Assembly: GCF_011008935.1 (NCBI RefSeq)
Contig: NZ_JAAIVJ010000002.1
Location: 248,001 to 312,000, forward strand
DNA: 64,000 nt
Origin: Tabrizicola oligotrophica
GTDB lineage: Bacteria > Pseudomonadota > Alphaproteobacteria > Rhodobacterales > Rhodobacteraceae
Direction of reading: 5' to 3'
Part shown: piece by piece, positions 27,636 to 35,388 of the stretch
Layout of the letters: each line of letters starts with the position of its first letter
How positions within the stretch are numbered: the stretch's first letter is position 1
The notes under the pieces: model-generated
What the model was told of the DNA's origin: nothing
Databases searched by the model: none
Seen by the model: the letters and a program-made list of their open reading frames with translations, nothing else
Position numbers and translations under genes: made by a program

Positions 27636-29069
27636 TCAGCCGGCGCGACGCCCGGCGCTTGCGGCCAAGGGGAACACCTTGGCCGGATTGAGCAGCCATG
27701 TCGGATCAAACACATCCTTGACCCGCATCTGGGCCTCCAGATCCTGCGCGGCGAACTGCACCGCCATCAGATCGCGCTTTTCGATGCCGACGCCGTGCTC
27801 CCCGGTCAGGCAGCCACTCACTTCGACACACAGCTTCAGGATCTCGGCGCCGAAGGCCTCGCAGCGGGCAAGATCGCCGGGCTTGTTGGCGTCATAAAGG
27901 ATCAGCGGGTGCATGTTGCCATCGCCGGCGTGAAAGACATTGCCGACATCCAGCCCGAATTCCGCGCTCATCTCGCCGATCCGGCGCAGGACATGCGGCA
28001 GCGAGGAAACCGGGATCGTGCCGTCAAGGCACATGTAATCGTTGATCTGCCCCATGGCGCCAAAGGCCGATTTCCGGCCCAGCCAGATGCGTCTGGCCTG
28101 ATCCTCGTCCGCCGCCTCGCGGAATTCCAAAGGCTGGTGCGACAGCGCAATCGCCTTGATCCGCGCCAGTTGCTCGGCAATTTCGGCCTCTGACCCTTCG
28201 ACCTCGATGATGAGCAGGGCCTCGCAATCGGGATAGCCCGCATGGGCAAAAGCCTCGCAGGCGCGGATGCAGGGACGGTCCATGAACTCGATGGCGACGG
28301 GCAGGATGCCGGCCTTGATGATGTCCGACACGCAGGCCCCGGCAACCTCGTTCGATCCGAAGGCCACCAGAACCGGCCGCGCGCCTTCGGGTTTCGGCAG
28401 GATGCGCAGGGTGGCCTCGGTCACGACGCCAAGTTGGCCTTCCGAGCCACAGATCACCCCCAGAAGGTCAAGCCCTCCCGCCTCCATCCACGGCCCGCCG
28501 ATCTCGACCACAGTGCCGTCCATCTGCACCAGCGTCACGCCTAGAAGGTTGTTTGTCGTCACCCCGTATTTCAGGCAATGCGCCCCGCCCGAGTTCATCG
28601 CGATATTGCCGGCAATGGCGCAGGCAAGCTGGCTGGAAGGGTCGGGGGCGTAGAAGAAACCGTCCTCCTCGACCGCGCCGGTCACGGCGAGATTGGTGCG
28701 GCCGGCCTCGACCCGGATGAAGCGGTTGTCGTAGTCGACCTCCAGCACGCGGTTCATCCGGCCGATGCCCAGAACCACGCAATCGGCGGTTGGCAAGGCC
28801 CCGCCGGCCAGCGAGGTGCCCGACCCGCGCGGCACCACCGGCACGCCCATCTGGTGGCAGGTCTTCAGCGCGGCGGCGATCTCTTCGGTAGTGCGGGGCA
28901 GGACGACGGCAAGGGGCGGGCAGGCATAGGCCGAAAGCGCGTCGCATTCATAGGCGCGGGTTTCCTCCGGCGCGTCGATCACGGCGTCAGCGGGCAGAAC
29001 CTGTCGCAACGCGGCCACGATGGCGGGCTTCTGGTCCAAAATCGCCTGGCTTGGGGCTGGCATGTCCAT
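27636..29069 (-). CDS. glcD: Glycolate oxidase FAD-linked subunit
   Basis: A 477-residue FAD-linked oxidase of the GlcD/lactate-dehydrogenase group, the catalytic flavin subunit oxidising glycolate to glyoxylate. PRGSGTSLAGGALP near residue 80 and APDPSSQLACAIAGNIAMNSGG near residue 135 form the FAD-binding core. The C-terminal FAD-oxidase domain ends with LTGEHGVGIEKRDLM. The open frame extends 31 codons upstream, but GGAG six bases before the ATG at 29069 supports that start. First gene of glcDEF, whose promoter lies in an AT-rich divergent region. Confidence 0.94.
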   Translation of the reverse strand: MDMPAPSQAILDQKPAIVAALRQVLPADAVIDAPEETRAYECDALSAYACPPLAVVLPRTTEEIAAALKTCHQMGVPVVPRGSGTSLAGGALPTADCVVLGIGRMNRVLEVDYDNRFIRVEAGRTNLAVTGAVEEDGFFYAPDPSSQLACAIAGNIAMNSGGAHCLKYGVTTNNLLGVTLVQMDGTVVEIGGPWMEAGGLDLLGVICGSEGQLGVVTEATLRILPKPEGARPVLVAFGSNEVAGACVSDIIKAGILPVAIEFMDRPCIRACEAFAHAGYPDCEALLIIEVEGSEAEIAEQLARIKAIALSHQPLEFREAADEDQARRIWLGRKSAFGAMGQINDYMCLDGTIPVSSLPHVLRRIGEMSAEFGLDVGNVFHAGDGNMHPLILYDANKPGDLARCEAFGAEILKLCVEVSGCLTGEHGVGIEKRDLMAVQFAAQDLEAQMRVKDVFDPTWLLNPAKVFPLAASAGRRAG

Positions 29070-29083
29070 GGCTGGCTCCGCAA

Positions 29084-29139
29084 TTTCGCAATAATGGTAA
29101 AAAAATATAACCAATTTTGATTTTTCGCAAGCCTTGCGA
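29084..29139 (-). promoter_or_regulatory. glcDEF promoter region with inverted repeats
   Basis: An AT-rich island between divergent genes. It holds the 15-base palindrome TCGCAAGCCTTGCGA (29125-29139). It also has a TGGT-N11-ACCA inverted repeat (29095-29113) around a minus-strand TATATT that could be the -10, and a second TTTCGCAA at 29084-29091. GntR-type glycolate regulators use TGGT/ACCA half-sites with shorter spacers, so the regulator is uncertain. Confidence 0.4.
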
Positions 29140-29181
29140 GATGCGGCTTTCCAGCCGGCCACGCGCGCCTTACCCTAAGGC

Positions 29182-29874
29182 ATGCAAACCGCCTATCACC
29201 TCGGTCCGTTCGGACCTTCTGACCTTTTGGCGCTGGCGCTGACCTTGGCGCTGTGGCTGGCCATTGGCTATCTGGTGGAAAACCCGCCGAAGGGCCGGGT
29301 GTCAGTGTCCAAGCTGATGGAGCGGTATCGCCACGACTGGATGGCAGAGTTCGTCACCCGCCAGCCGCGCATCTTCGACGCCACGATGATCGACAACCTG
29401 CGGCAAAGCGTGGCGTTCTTCGTCAGCGCCGCGATGATTGCCATTGGCGGCGGGATTGCCATGATCGGCAATCCGGCGATGCTGCTGGCGATTGCCCGCG
29501 ATCTGACCTTGCCGACCGAAACGGCCGGGCTGCAGCTGCGGGTGGCTCTGGTGGTCGCGTTTCTGGCCAATGCGCTGTTGAAATTCATCTGGGCGCACCG
29601 GCTGTTCGGCTATTGCGCCATTCTGATGGCGGCGGTGCCAAATGACCCCGCCCACCCCGAGGCCCGGCATCGCGCGGCGCAGGCGGCGGATATCAATATC
29701 ACCGCGGCAAAAAGCTTCAATCGCGGGCTGCGGTCGATCTATTTCGCGCTGGGCTCGCTGGGCTGGATGGTCGGCCCCCTTGGTCTGACGCTGGGGGCCG
29801 TGGTGATTTCCCTGACGCTGATCCGCCGCGACTTTGCCTCGACCTCGCGGCAGGTAATGTTGCGGCGGATGTGA
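29182..29874 (+). CDS. DUF599 family membrane protein
   Basis: A 230-residue protein with four predicted membrane helices, an N-terminal one at about residues 13-33 and others near 78-97, 112-132 and 190-212. Family marks are WMAEFVTRQPRIFDATMIDNLRQSVAFF and the C-terminal NRGLRSIYFALGSLGWMVGP. Function is unknown across the family. It is divergent from glcD and convergent with the beta-oxidation gene, so it is monocistronic. Confidence 0.9.
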   Translation: MQTAYHLGPFGPSDLLALALTLALWLAIGYLVENPPKGRVSVSKLMERYRHDWMAEFVTRQPRIFDATMIDNLRQSVAFFVSAAMIAIGGGIAMIGNPAMLLAIARDLTLPTETAGLQLRVALVVAFLANALLKFIWAHRLFGYCAILMAAVPNDPAHPEARHRAAQAADINITAAKSFNRGLRSIYFALGSLGWMVGPLGLTLGAVVISLTLIRRDFASTSRQVMLRRM

Positions 29875-29881
29875 GCCGCGC

Positions 29882-32065
29882 TCAGGCCGCCTTGGCGCCG
29901 GGTTGCGGGTAGAAGCTGTCCCCTTTGGCGGCCATGTCGCGAAGCATCTTGGGCGCGGTGAAACGCGGGCCGAAGGTTTCGGTCAGGCTGTCGCAAATCT
30001 CCACCGCGCGGGCCGCGCCGATGATGTCGAGCCAGCCGAACGGCCCGCCGGACCACGGCGCAAAGCCCCAGCCGAGGATCGCGCCGACATCGCCTTCGCG
30101 GATGTCGGTCAGAACGCTCTCTTCCAGCGCCCGCACCGCTTCCAGCACCTGCGCCATCAAGAGGCGGTGCTGCACCGAGGCCAGATCGGGCTGGTCCTTG
30201 GCCGCGGGGAACCGGGCCTCAAGCCCCTCCCACAGCCCTTCGCGCTTGCCCGCCGGGTCATAGGCGTAAAAGCCCGCGCCCGCCTTCTTGCCGATGCGGC
30301 CCTGATCGGCCATCCAGAACAGTACCTCGTCCACCGCGCCGTCCGGGTAGGCGTCGCCCATCGCGGCCTTCGTGGCTTTGGCGATCTTCACCCCAAGGTC
30401 GATCGAGGTTTCATCGACCAGTTGCAGCGGGCCGAGCGGCATGCCGACGAGCTTGGCCGCATTCTCCACCAGCGCCGGCTCCACCCCTTCGGCCAGCATG
30501 CGGATGCCTTCGTTGATATAGGGAATGATGCAGCGGTTGGCATAGAAGAACCGGGCGTCGTTCACCACGATCGGCGTCTTGCGGATCTGGCGGACGTAAT
30601 CCAGCGCCTTGGCCACTGCAACATCGCCGGTCGCCTTGCCGCGGATGATCTCGACCAGCATCATCTTGTCGACCGGCGAGAAGAAGTGGATGCCGATGAA
30701 CTGTTCGGGCCGCTGGCTGGCCTTGGCCAGCGACGAGATCGGCAGGGTGGAAGTGTTGGTCGCAAAGATGCAGGCGTCGCCCACCACAGCCTCAACCCTG
30801 GCCGTCACCTCGGCCTTCACTTTCGGGTCCTCGAACACGGCCTCGACAATCAGATCACAACCCGCCAAGGCGGCATAATCGGTGGTCGCCAGAATGCGCC
30901 CCAGAACCTCGGCCTTCTTCTCGGCCGTGACCTTCTTCCGCTGCATCCCCTTGTCGAGAAGCCCTTCGGAATAGGCCTTGCCCCGGTCGGCCGCCTCTTG
31001 CGCGGCGTCGATCAGCACGACGTCAATGCCGGCATTGGCCGAGACATAGGCAATGCCTGCCCCCATCATGCCGGCGCCGATGATGCCCACCTTCTTCACC
31101 GTCTGGTCGGTCACCCTGGGCCGGTTCGCGCCCTTCTCCAGCGCCTCCTTGTTGATGAAGAGCGAGCGGATCATCGCGGTGGAGGAGGGGTTCATCAGAA
31201 GCGAGGTGAAATGCCGCGCCTCGATCCGGATGGCGGTGTCAAACGGCACCAGCGCGCCTTCGTAGACCGCGCCCAAGAGTTCCTTTGCCGCCGGATAGAC
31301 CCCCATGGTCTTGCCGCCGACCATGGCATTGGCGCCGACAAAGGTCATGAACCCTGCCGGATGATAGGGCGCACCGCCTGGCATCTTGTAGCCCTTTTCG
31401 TCCCAAGGCTTCACCAGATCGGTGTCCTTGGCCGCAAGCACCCACTCCTTCGCCCGTGCGAGCAGGTCTTCGGGCGCCACCACCTCATCGATCAGCCCGG
31501 CCGCCTTGGCCGCCTTCGGGTCCGACAGCTTGCCCTCCAGAAGGAAGGGTGCGGCCATCATCGCGCCCAGCTTGCGGGTCAGACGAGTGGTGCCGCCGCC
31601 GCCGGGGAAGATGCCGACGAGAATCTCCGGCAGGCCGATCTTGGCGCGGGCATTGTCGGCGGCGATGATGCGATGGCAGGCCAAGGGCAGCTCCAGCCCG
31701 ATGCCCAGCGCCGTGCCGGGCAGGGCGGCGACAATCGGCTTGCCGCCCTTCTTGGTCTTGGGGTCCATGCCCGCCAGTTCGATCTTGCGCAGGACGTGGT
31801 GCATGCCCATCACCCCGTCAAAGATCGCCTGCGCCCCGCCCGCCCGCATCGCGGCGATGACGTTCAGGTCCATCCCGCCGGCAAAATCCTTCTTGCCGGA
31901 GGTGAGGATGATGCCCTTCGCCGCGGGATCGGCCAGCGCACGGTCCACCATGCCGGACAGAAGCTGGAACGCTTCGGTCGACATGACGTTCATCGACTTG
32001 GTCTTCACGTCCCAGGTCAGAGTGACGACACCATCGGCGTCCATGGCATAGGTGAAATCGGTCAT
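29882..32065 (-). CDS. Enoyl-CoA hydratase/3-hydroxyacyl-CoA dehydrogenase (FadJ/FadB-like)
   Basis: A 727-residue bifunctional beta-oxidation enzyme. The N-terminal crotonase domain has GIGLELPLACHR and IGLPEILVGIFPGGGGTTRL with the two catalytic Glu positions. The NAD-binding domain begins IIGAGMMGAGIA near residue 330 and includes NTSTLPIS and IGIHFFSPVDKMMLVEI. A C-terminal 3HCDH domain is duplicated. It is the last gene of the minus-strand cluster and overlaps the preceding cupin by four bases. It pairs with the thiolase upstream in the cluster to complete two-carbon removal. Confidence 0.93.
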   Translation of the reverse strand: MTDFTYAMDADGVVTLTWDVKTKSMNVMSTEAFQLLSGMVDRALADPAAKGIILTSGKKDFAGGMDLNVIAAMRAGGAQAIFDGVMGMHHVLRKIELAGMDPKTKKGGKPIVAALPGTALGIGLELPLACHRIIAADNARAKIGLPEILVGIFPGGGGTTRLTRKLGAMMAAPFLLEGKLSDPKAAKAAGLIDEVVAPEDLLARAKEWVLAAKDTDLVKPWDEKGYKMPGGAPYHPAGFMTFVGANAMVGGKTMGVYPAAKELLGAVYEGALVPFDTAIRIEARHFTSLLMNPSSTAMIRSLFINKEALEKGANRPRVTDQTVKKVGIIGAGMMGAGIAYVSANAGIDVVLIDAAQEAADRGKAYSEGLLDKGMQRKKVTAEKKAEVLGRILATTDYAALAGCDLIVEAVFEDPKVKAEVTARVEAVVGDACIFATNTSTLPISSLAKASQRPEQFIGIHFFSPVDKMMLVEIIRGKATGDVAVAKALDYVRQIRKTPIVVNDARFFYANRCIIPYINEGIRMLAEGVEPALVENAAKLVGMPLGPLQLVDETSIDLGVKIAKATKAAMGDAYPDGAVDEVLFWMADQGRIGKKAGAGFYAYDPAGKREGLWEGLEARFPAAKDQPDLASVQHRLLMAQVLEAVRALEESVLTDIREGDVGAILGWGFAPWSGGPFGWLDIIGAARAVEICDSLTETFGPRFTAPKMLRDMAAKGDSFYPQPGAKAA

Positions 32066-32532
32066 CGGGCGTCTTCCTTGGGTCGGGGGCGGCCGTCGGC
32101 ATGGGTATAGCGCCGGTTCGGGCCGTCTTTGTGGGTGATCAGGTCATGATCGGGATAGTGGATGGTGTCCGTCTGCCGGCGCGTGCCGACGACAAGGTAA
32201 AGCGCAGGCGCATCGCCGCGGTTTTCAAGGCAATGTCCGACCGGCTGGCCCGCTGGCCAGACGGCGCATTCCCCCGGTGCAAGGGGCGTCTCCTGATCCT
32301 CGATCAGCACCAGCTGGCCCGAAAGCAGATAGACGAATTCATCCTCGGCTTCATGCCAGTGCCGGAAGGACGACCGCGCGCCGGGCGGCAGCTCTTCCAG
32401 ATGCACGCCGAATTGCGTCAAGCCGCCGGGCTCTCCCAGGATGCGATAGCGGTAGTCGCCCAAGCCACCGCCCAGCACGGGGTGGGTGTAGCCGGCTGCG
32501 GTCATCATCGGGGTTTCGGCGAGCTTGGGCAT
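32062..32532 (-). CDS. Cupin-domain protein (copy 2 of a tandem pair)
   Basis: A 156-residue single-cupin protein. Motif 1 appears as SSFRHWHEAEDEFVYLLSG and motif 2 as PVGHCLENRGD, giving His, His, Glu and a second His as likely metal ligands. It is paralogous to the adjacent gene: both start MPK and share GLTQFGV, RHWH, EDEF and FLVVG/YLVVG stretches. The ATG at 32532 overlaps the previous stop (ATGA), and its own stop overlaps the next start. A six-codon extension is possible but unlikely. Substrate unknown. Confidence 0.8.
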   Translation of the reverse strand: MPKLAETPMMTAAGYTHPVLGGGLGDYRYRILGEPGGLTQFGVHLEELPPGARSSFRHWHEAEDEFVYLLSGQLVLIEDQETPLAPGECAVWPAGQPVGHCLENRGDAPALYLVVGTRRQTDTIHYPDHDLITHKDGPNRRYTHADGRPRPKEDAR

Positions 32533-33002
32533 CAGCGCGACCCGGCCCAATCGGTGTCGTCGCGGTAGGTGAAGCGCGGCTTGCCGCGGTTCATGTGGAT
32601 CTTCATGTCCACGTCGGAATAGCTTGCCACCTCCTCAGGGTCTTTCGAGCCGACCACCAGAAACCGCGCCGGGTGGTCCGAGCGGTTGACGAAGCGGTGG
32701 CCATTGGCGACCCCGGCCTTCCAGGCGGCACAATCGCCCGGCCGCATTGGCGTTTCCCCCTCGTCCTCCACAAGGATCAGATCGCCTTCCAGCACGATGG
32801 CAAACTCGTCCTCCTTCAGATGCCAGTGCCGCAGGCTCGCCACTGCACCCGGCTCCAGCGTGACCAGATTGACGCCAAACTGCGTCAACCCGCCCGCGTC
32901 GCCCAGGCGCAAGGAAGATCGCCCGACCATCATCTCGGCATAGGGCGCAGGATAGATCGAGCCGGTCTTGACCGGCACCGTGGCAAGATTGATCTTCGGC
33001 AT
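32532..33002 (-). CDS. Cupin-domain protein (copy 1 of a tandem pair)
   Basis: A 156-residue single-cupin protein starting MPKINLATVPVKTGSIYPAP. The metal-binding motif is ASLRHWHLKEDEFAIVLEG near residue 55, with a second motif NGHRFVNRSDHPARFLVVGS. It is the tandem paralogue of the following gene and lies inside an acyl-CoA degradation cluster, an unusual place for cupins. An enzymatic or small-molecule-sensing role for an acyl-derived compound is inference only. Confidence 0.8.
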   Translation of the reverse strand: MPKINLATVPVKTGSIYPAPYAEMMVGRSSLRLGDAGGLTQFGVNLVTLEPGAVASLRHWHLKEDEFAIVLEGDLILVEDEGETPMRPGDCAAWKAGVANGHRFVNRSDHPARFLVVGSKDPEEVASYSDVDMKIHMNRGKPRFTYRDDTDWAGSR

Positions 33003-33011
33003 GGCTCCCCC

Positions 33012-33449
33012 CTAGCGTTTCAGAAAATCCTGACCCGAGCCGTTTCCGCCCAGCGTCCAGTCGATATGCGCGGCAAGGCTGCGAATCTCGAGAATGCGCC
33101 ACTGGCCGTCCCGTGACCGGATCCGCATTTCCGACAGGAAGGGATCGGCGATCCGGTTGGCCCGGGCCATGATATGTACCCGGCAGAGAATGCGGTGAAC
33201 GCCGCCGCCCTCGTCGGACACGCCCCGCACCTCGCGGAAGATGTCGGTGACGCCATGCAGCTTCAGCACGTTGTGGTAGAGGTCGAAGTCACGACGCAGA
33301 CTGGCCTCGTCGCTCAGGACATAGGGTGCTTCGCCCACAGGAATGATGGTCAGGGGCAACTCCATCACCTGCTGATAAAGCTCGAAATCGCCCGAGACCA
33401 AGGCCTCGGTCAGCCGGTCGCCGATGCTTGAAAACCCTGAAACGGGCAT
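33012..33449 (-). CDS. Unknown protein, NTF2-like fold suspected
   Basis: A 145-residue soluble protein, [20 protein letters not shown] onwards. The size and layout (two N-terminal helices, a long strand region [21 protein letters not shown], then [18 protein letters not shown]) resemble the NTF2/SnoaL fold, but I could not assign a family. It sits nine bases upstream of the first cupin and three bases after the thiolase, so it is co-transcribed with the beta-oxidation genes. Confidence 0.6.
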   Translation of the reverse strand: MPVSGFSSIGDRLTEALVSGDFELYQQVMELPLTIIPVGEAPYVLSDEASLRRDFDLYHNVLKLHGVTDIFREVRGVSDEGGGVHRILCRVHIMARANRIADPFLSEMRIRSRDGQWRILEIRSLAAHIDWTLGGNGSGQDFLKR

Positions 33450-33452
33450 GGC

Positions 33453-34664
33453 TCAGACCCTTTCGATGATGGTGGCCGCCCCCATGCCGCTGGCGATGCA
33501 CAGCGTGGCGAGCCCGGTGGATTTGCCCGTGCGTTCCAGCTCGTCAAGGAGCGTGCCGATGATGATCGCCCCTGTCGCCCCCAAGGGATGCCCCATGGCG
33601 ATCGAGCCGCCGTTGACGTTGACGCGGGCGGGGTCAATGTCAAAGGCCTGTTGAAAGCGCAGCACGACCGAGGCGAAGGCCTCGTTCACCTCGAACAGGT
33701 CGATGTCTTTGATGCCCATGCCGCTGTCGCGCAGGATCTTTTCCGTCACCGGCACCGGGCCGGTCAGCATGATCGTCGGATCGGTGCCGATCTTCGCCGT
33801 CGCCCGGATGCGCGCGCGCGGCTTCAGCCCATGGGCGCGGCCGAACTCGGCACTGCCGATCAGCACCGCCGCCGCCCCATCGACGATGCCGCTGGAGTTG
33901 CCGGCATGGTGGATATGCTCGATCCGCTCCAGATGCGGATATTTCATCAGCGCGATCTTGTCGAAACCGGGCATGGCCTCGCCGATGTCCTTGAAGGCAG
34001 GCTTCAGTGCCGCCAGCGTGGCCATGTCGGTGCCGGGCCGCATGTATTCGTCCTTGGCCAGAATGGTCAGGCCGTTTCGGTCGGTCACCGGCACGATGGA
34101 TCTCTCAAACCGGTTTTCGGCCCAGGCCGCCGCGGCGCGACGCTGGCTTTCCACCGCCAGGGCATCAGCCATCTCGCGGGTGAAACCGTATTCGGTGGCG
34201 ATGATATCGGCCGAAATCCCCTGCGGCACGAAATAGGTCTTCATCGCCAAAGACGGGTCCACCGCAATCGCCGCCCCGTCGCTGCCCATGGCAACGCGCC
34301 CCATCATCTCGACCCCGCCGGCAATATAGGCCTGCCCCGCGCCGCCCTTCACCTGATTGGCGGCAAGGTTCACTGCCTCCATGCCAGAGGCGCAGAACCG
34401 GTTGATCGCCAGACCGGGGATCGACTGGTCAAGATCGGACAGCAGGACCGCCGAGCGCGCAAGACAACCGCCCTGCTCGCCCACCTGCGTGACATTGCCC
34501 CAGATCACATCCTCGACGGCGTGGCCGGCAAGCCCGTTGCGATCCTTCACCGCGTTCAGGATACCCGCCGACAGGGCGACGGAAGACACCTCATGCAAGG
34601 CCCCGTCCGGGCGACCCTTGCCGCGCGGGGTGCGGACGGCGTCGTAGATGAAAGCGTCAGACAT
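33453..34664 (-). CDS. Acetyl-CoA C-acyltransferase (thiolase)
   Basis: A 403-residue thiolase. The nucleophile is Cys91 in [12 protein letters not shown]. The C-terminal catalytic residues lie in [16 protein letters not shown] (His) and [12 protein letters not shown] (Cys). Length and sequence fit degradative FadA-type enzymes, which cleave 3-ketoacyl-CoA to acetyl-CoA and a shortened acyl-CoA. It heads the segment thiolase-unknown-cupin-cupin-FadJ; a 450-base gap with relic sequence separates it from the genes upstream. Confidence 0.93.
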   Translation of the reverse strand: MSDAFIYDAVRTPRGKGRPDGALHEVSSVALSAGILNAVKDRNGLAGHAVEDVIWGNVTQVGEQGGCLARSAVLLSDLDQSIPGLAINRFCASGMEAVNLAANQVKGGAGQAYIAGGVEMMGRVAMGSDGAAIAVDPSLAMKTYFVPQGISADIIATEYGFTREMADALAVESQRRAAAAWAENRFERSIVPVTDRNGLTILAKDEYMRPGTDMATLAALKPAFKDIGEAMPGFDKIALMKYPHLERIEHIHHAGNSSGIVDGAAAVLIGSAEFGRAHGLKPRARIRATAKIGTDPTIMLTGPVPVTEKILRDSGMGIKDIDLFEVNEAFASVVLRFQQAFDIDPARVNVNGGSIAMGHPLGATGAIIIGTLLDELERTGKSTGLATLCIASGMGAATIIERV

Positions 34665-34725
34665 GGGGTCAACTCCTTGGTCGGGTCAGGGGCGGCAGCC
34701 GGGTGTCGTCACGATCGGGGACCGA

Positions 34726-34953
34726 TCACAGCCACCATGTTCCGCTTTGCGTCGCCCGCGCGCAATTCTTTCGCTGCGTCACGACAGGGGCAGCGCCTTG
34801 AGGGGCCACCCCGCGGGCGGGCAAGCGCCACTCATCCGCCCCCCGGAAGAAATCGACGAAGCGCAATTGCAAGGGCATGCCCGTCGCCTGCAGCATCAAG
34901 GCAGCCTTGCAGGCATTGCCGCTTGCGCCAAAACCGTGAAGCGTGACCGTCAT
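34726..34953 (-). pseudogene. Glutathione S-transferase N-terminal remnant
   Basis: From the ATG at 34953 the frame reads MTVTLHGFGASGNACKAALM, then LQATGMPLQLRFVDFFRG. This is the beta-alpha-beta start of a thioredoxin-fold glutathione S-transferase. Similarity ends there, and the last 37 codons are compositionally unrelated before a stop at 34726. Full-length enzymes are near 200 residues, so about 80% is missing. It lies in the 450-base gap upstream of the thiolase, which otherwise contains the hairpin repeat. Probably a deletion scar. Confidence 0.6.
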
Positions 34954-35018
34954 CGCGTGTCTCCCTGCCGCTCCGCCCGTTGCTACCCCCGGGGGGGTTC
35001 CACCCCCGGACCCCGGGA

Positions 35019-35077
35019 GGATATTTTCTCCAGTATGAAAGACCTTTCCCCGGGCTTTCATACTGGTCCAAATATCC
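35019..35077. repeat. Long hairpin repeat element
   Basis: GGATATTT (35019-35026) pairs with AAATATCC (35070-35077), and CCAGTATGAAAG (35030-35041) pairs perfectly with CTTTCATACTGG (35055-35066). A small internal loop separates the two stems and a 13-base loop closes the hairpin. It is flanked upstream by C/G-rich inverted runs (34984-35018). The right arm recurs at 27601-27623. It behaves like a dispersed intergenic palindromic element. Confidence 0.7.
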
Positions 35078-35116
35078 CCGCCGGAGGCTCCGACCGGGAC
35101 CGCGGGGCGGGGCGCG

Positions 35117-35329
35117 TCAGGATTTCCGCGCCTCCAGCTCCGCGTTGAACAGCCTGAGCCGATGGGTCAGGTTTTCCTTGTCGGTCACCGAGTCGAAATG
35201 CTCGAACAGGAACGACAGGGCCTCGCCCTCGTCCAGTCCCGCCTCGGTCGAGAACCGTTTCAGGCGGCGGTAACCGTCCTCGGTCATGGCAACCGGAAAG
35301 CGGCGGGTCAGGCGGAAGCGTTTGGGCAT
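35117..35329 (-). CDS. Small protein with ribbon-helix-helix-like pattern
   Basis: A 70-residue protein, MPKRFRLTRRFPVAMTEDGY, followed by RRLKRFSTEAGLDEGEALSF. A short strand (RRFPVAM) followed by two helices with the spacing of ribbon-helix-helix DNA-binding proteins is visible, and the N-terminus is strongly basic. It lies 59 bases after the acyl-CoA dehydrogenase gene on the same strand. It could be a small repressor or a conserved protein of unknown role; the fold is inferred. Confidence 0.65.
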   Translation of the reverse strand: MPKRFRLTRRFPVAMTEDGYRRLKRFSTEAGLDEGEALSFLFEHFDSVTDKENLTHRLRLFNAELEARKS

Positions 35330-35353
35330 CTGGAACCTCGGGTTGGGCTGGGC

Positions 35354-35376
35354 CCGGAATTCGGGCGGAATTCCGG
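35354..35376 (-). repeat. Short stem-loop after the acyl-CoA dehydrogenase gene
   Basis: CCGGAATT (35354-35361) pairs with AATTCCGG (35369-35376) around a seven-base loop. It begins 12 bases after the acyl-CoA dehydrogenase stop on the minus strand. No T-run follows, so it is more likely an mRNA-stabilising hairpin than a terminator. Confidence 0.45.
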
Positions 35377-35388
35377 TTTCCCGTCAGA

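Noticed and set aside
29903-32110. 735-codon plus-strand open frame opposite the FadJ-like gene
   Set aside because: Antisense artefact; the minus strand has intact crotonase and dehydrogenase motifs.
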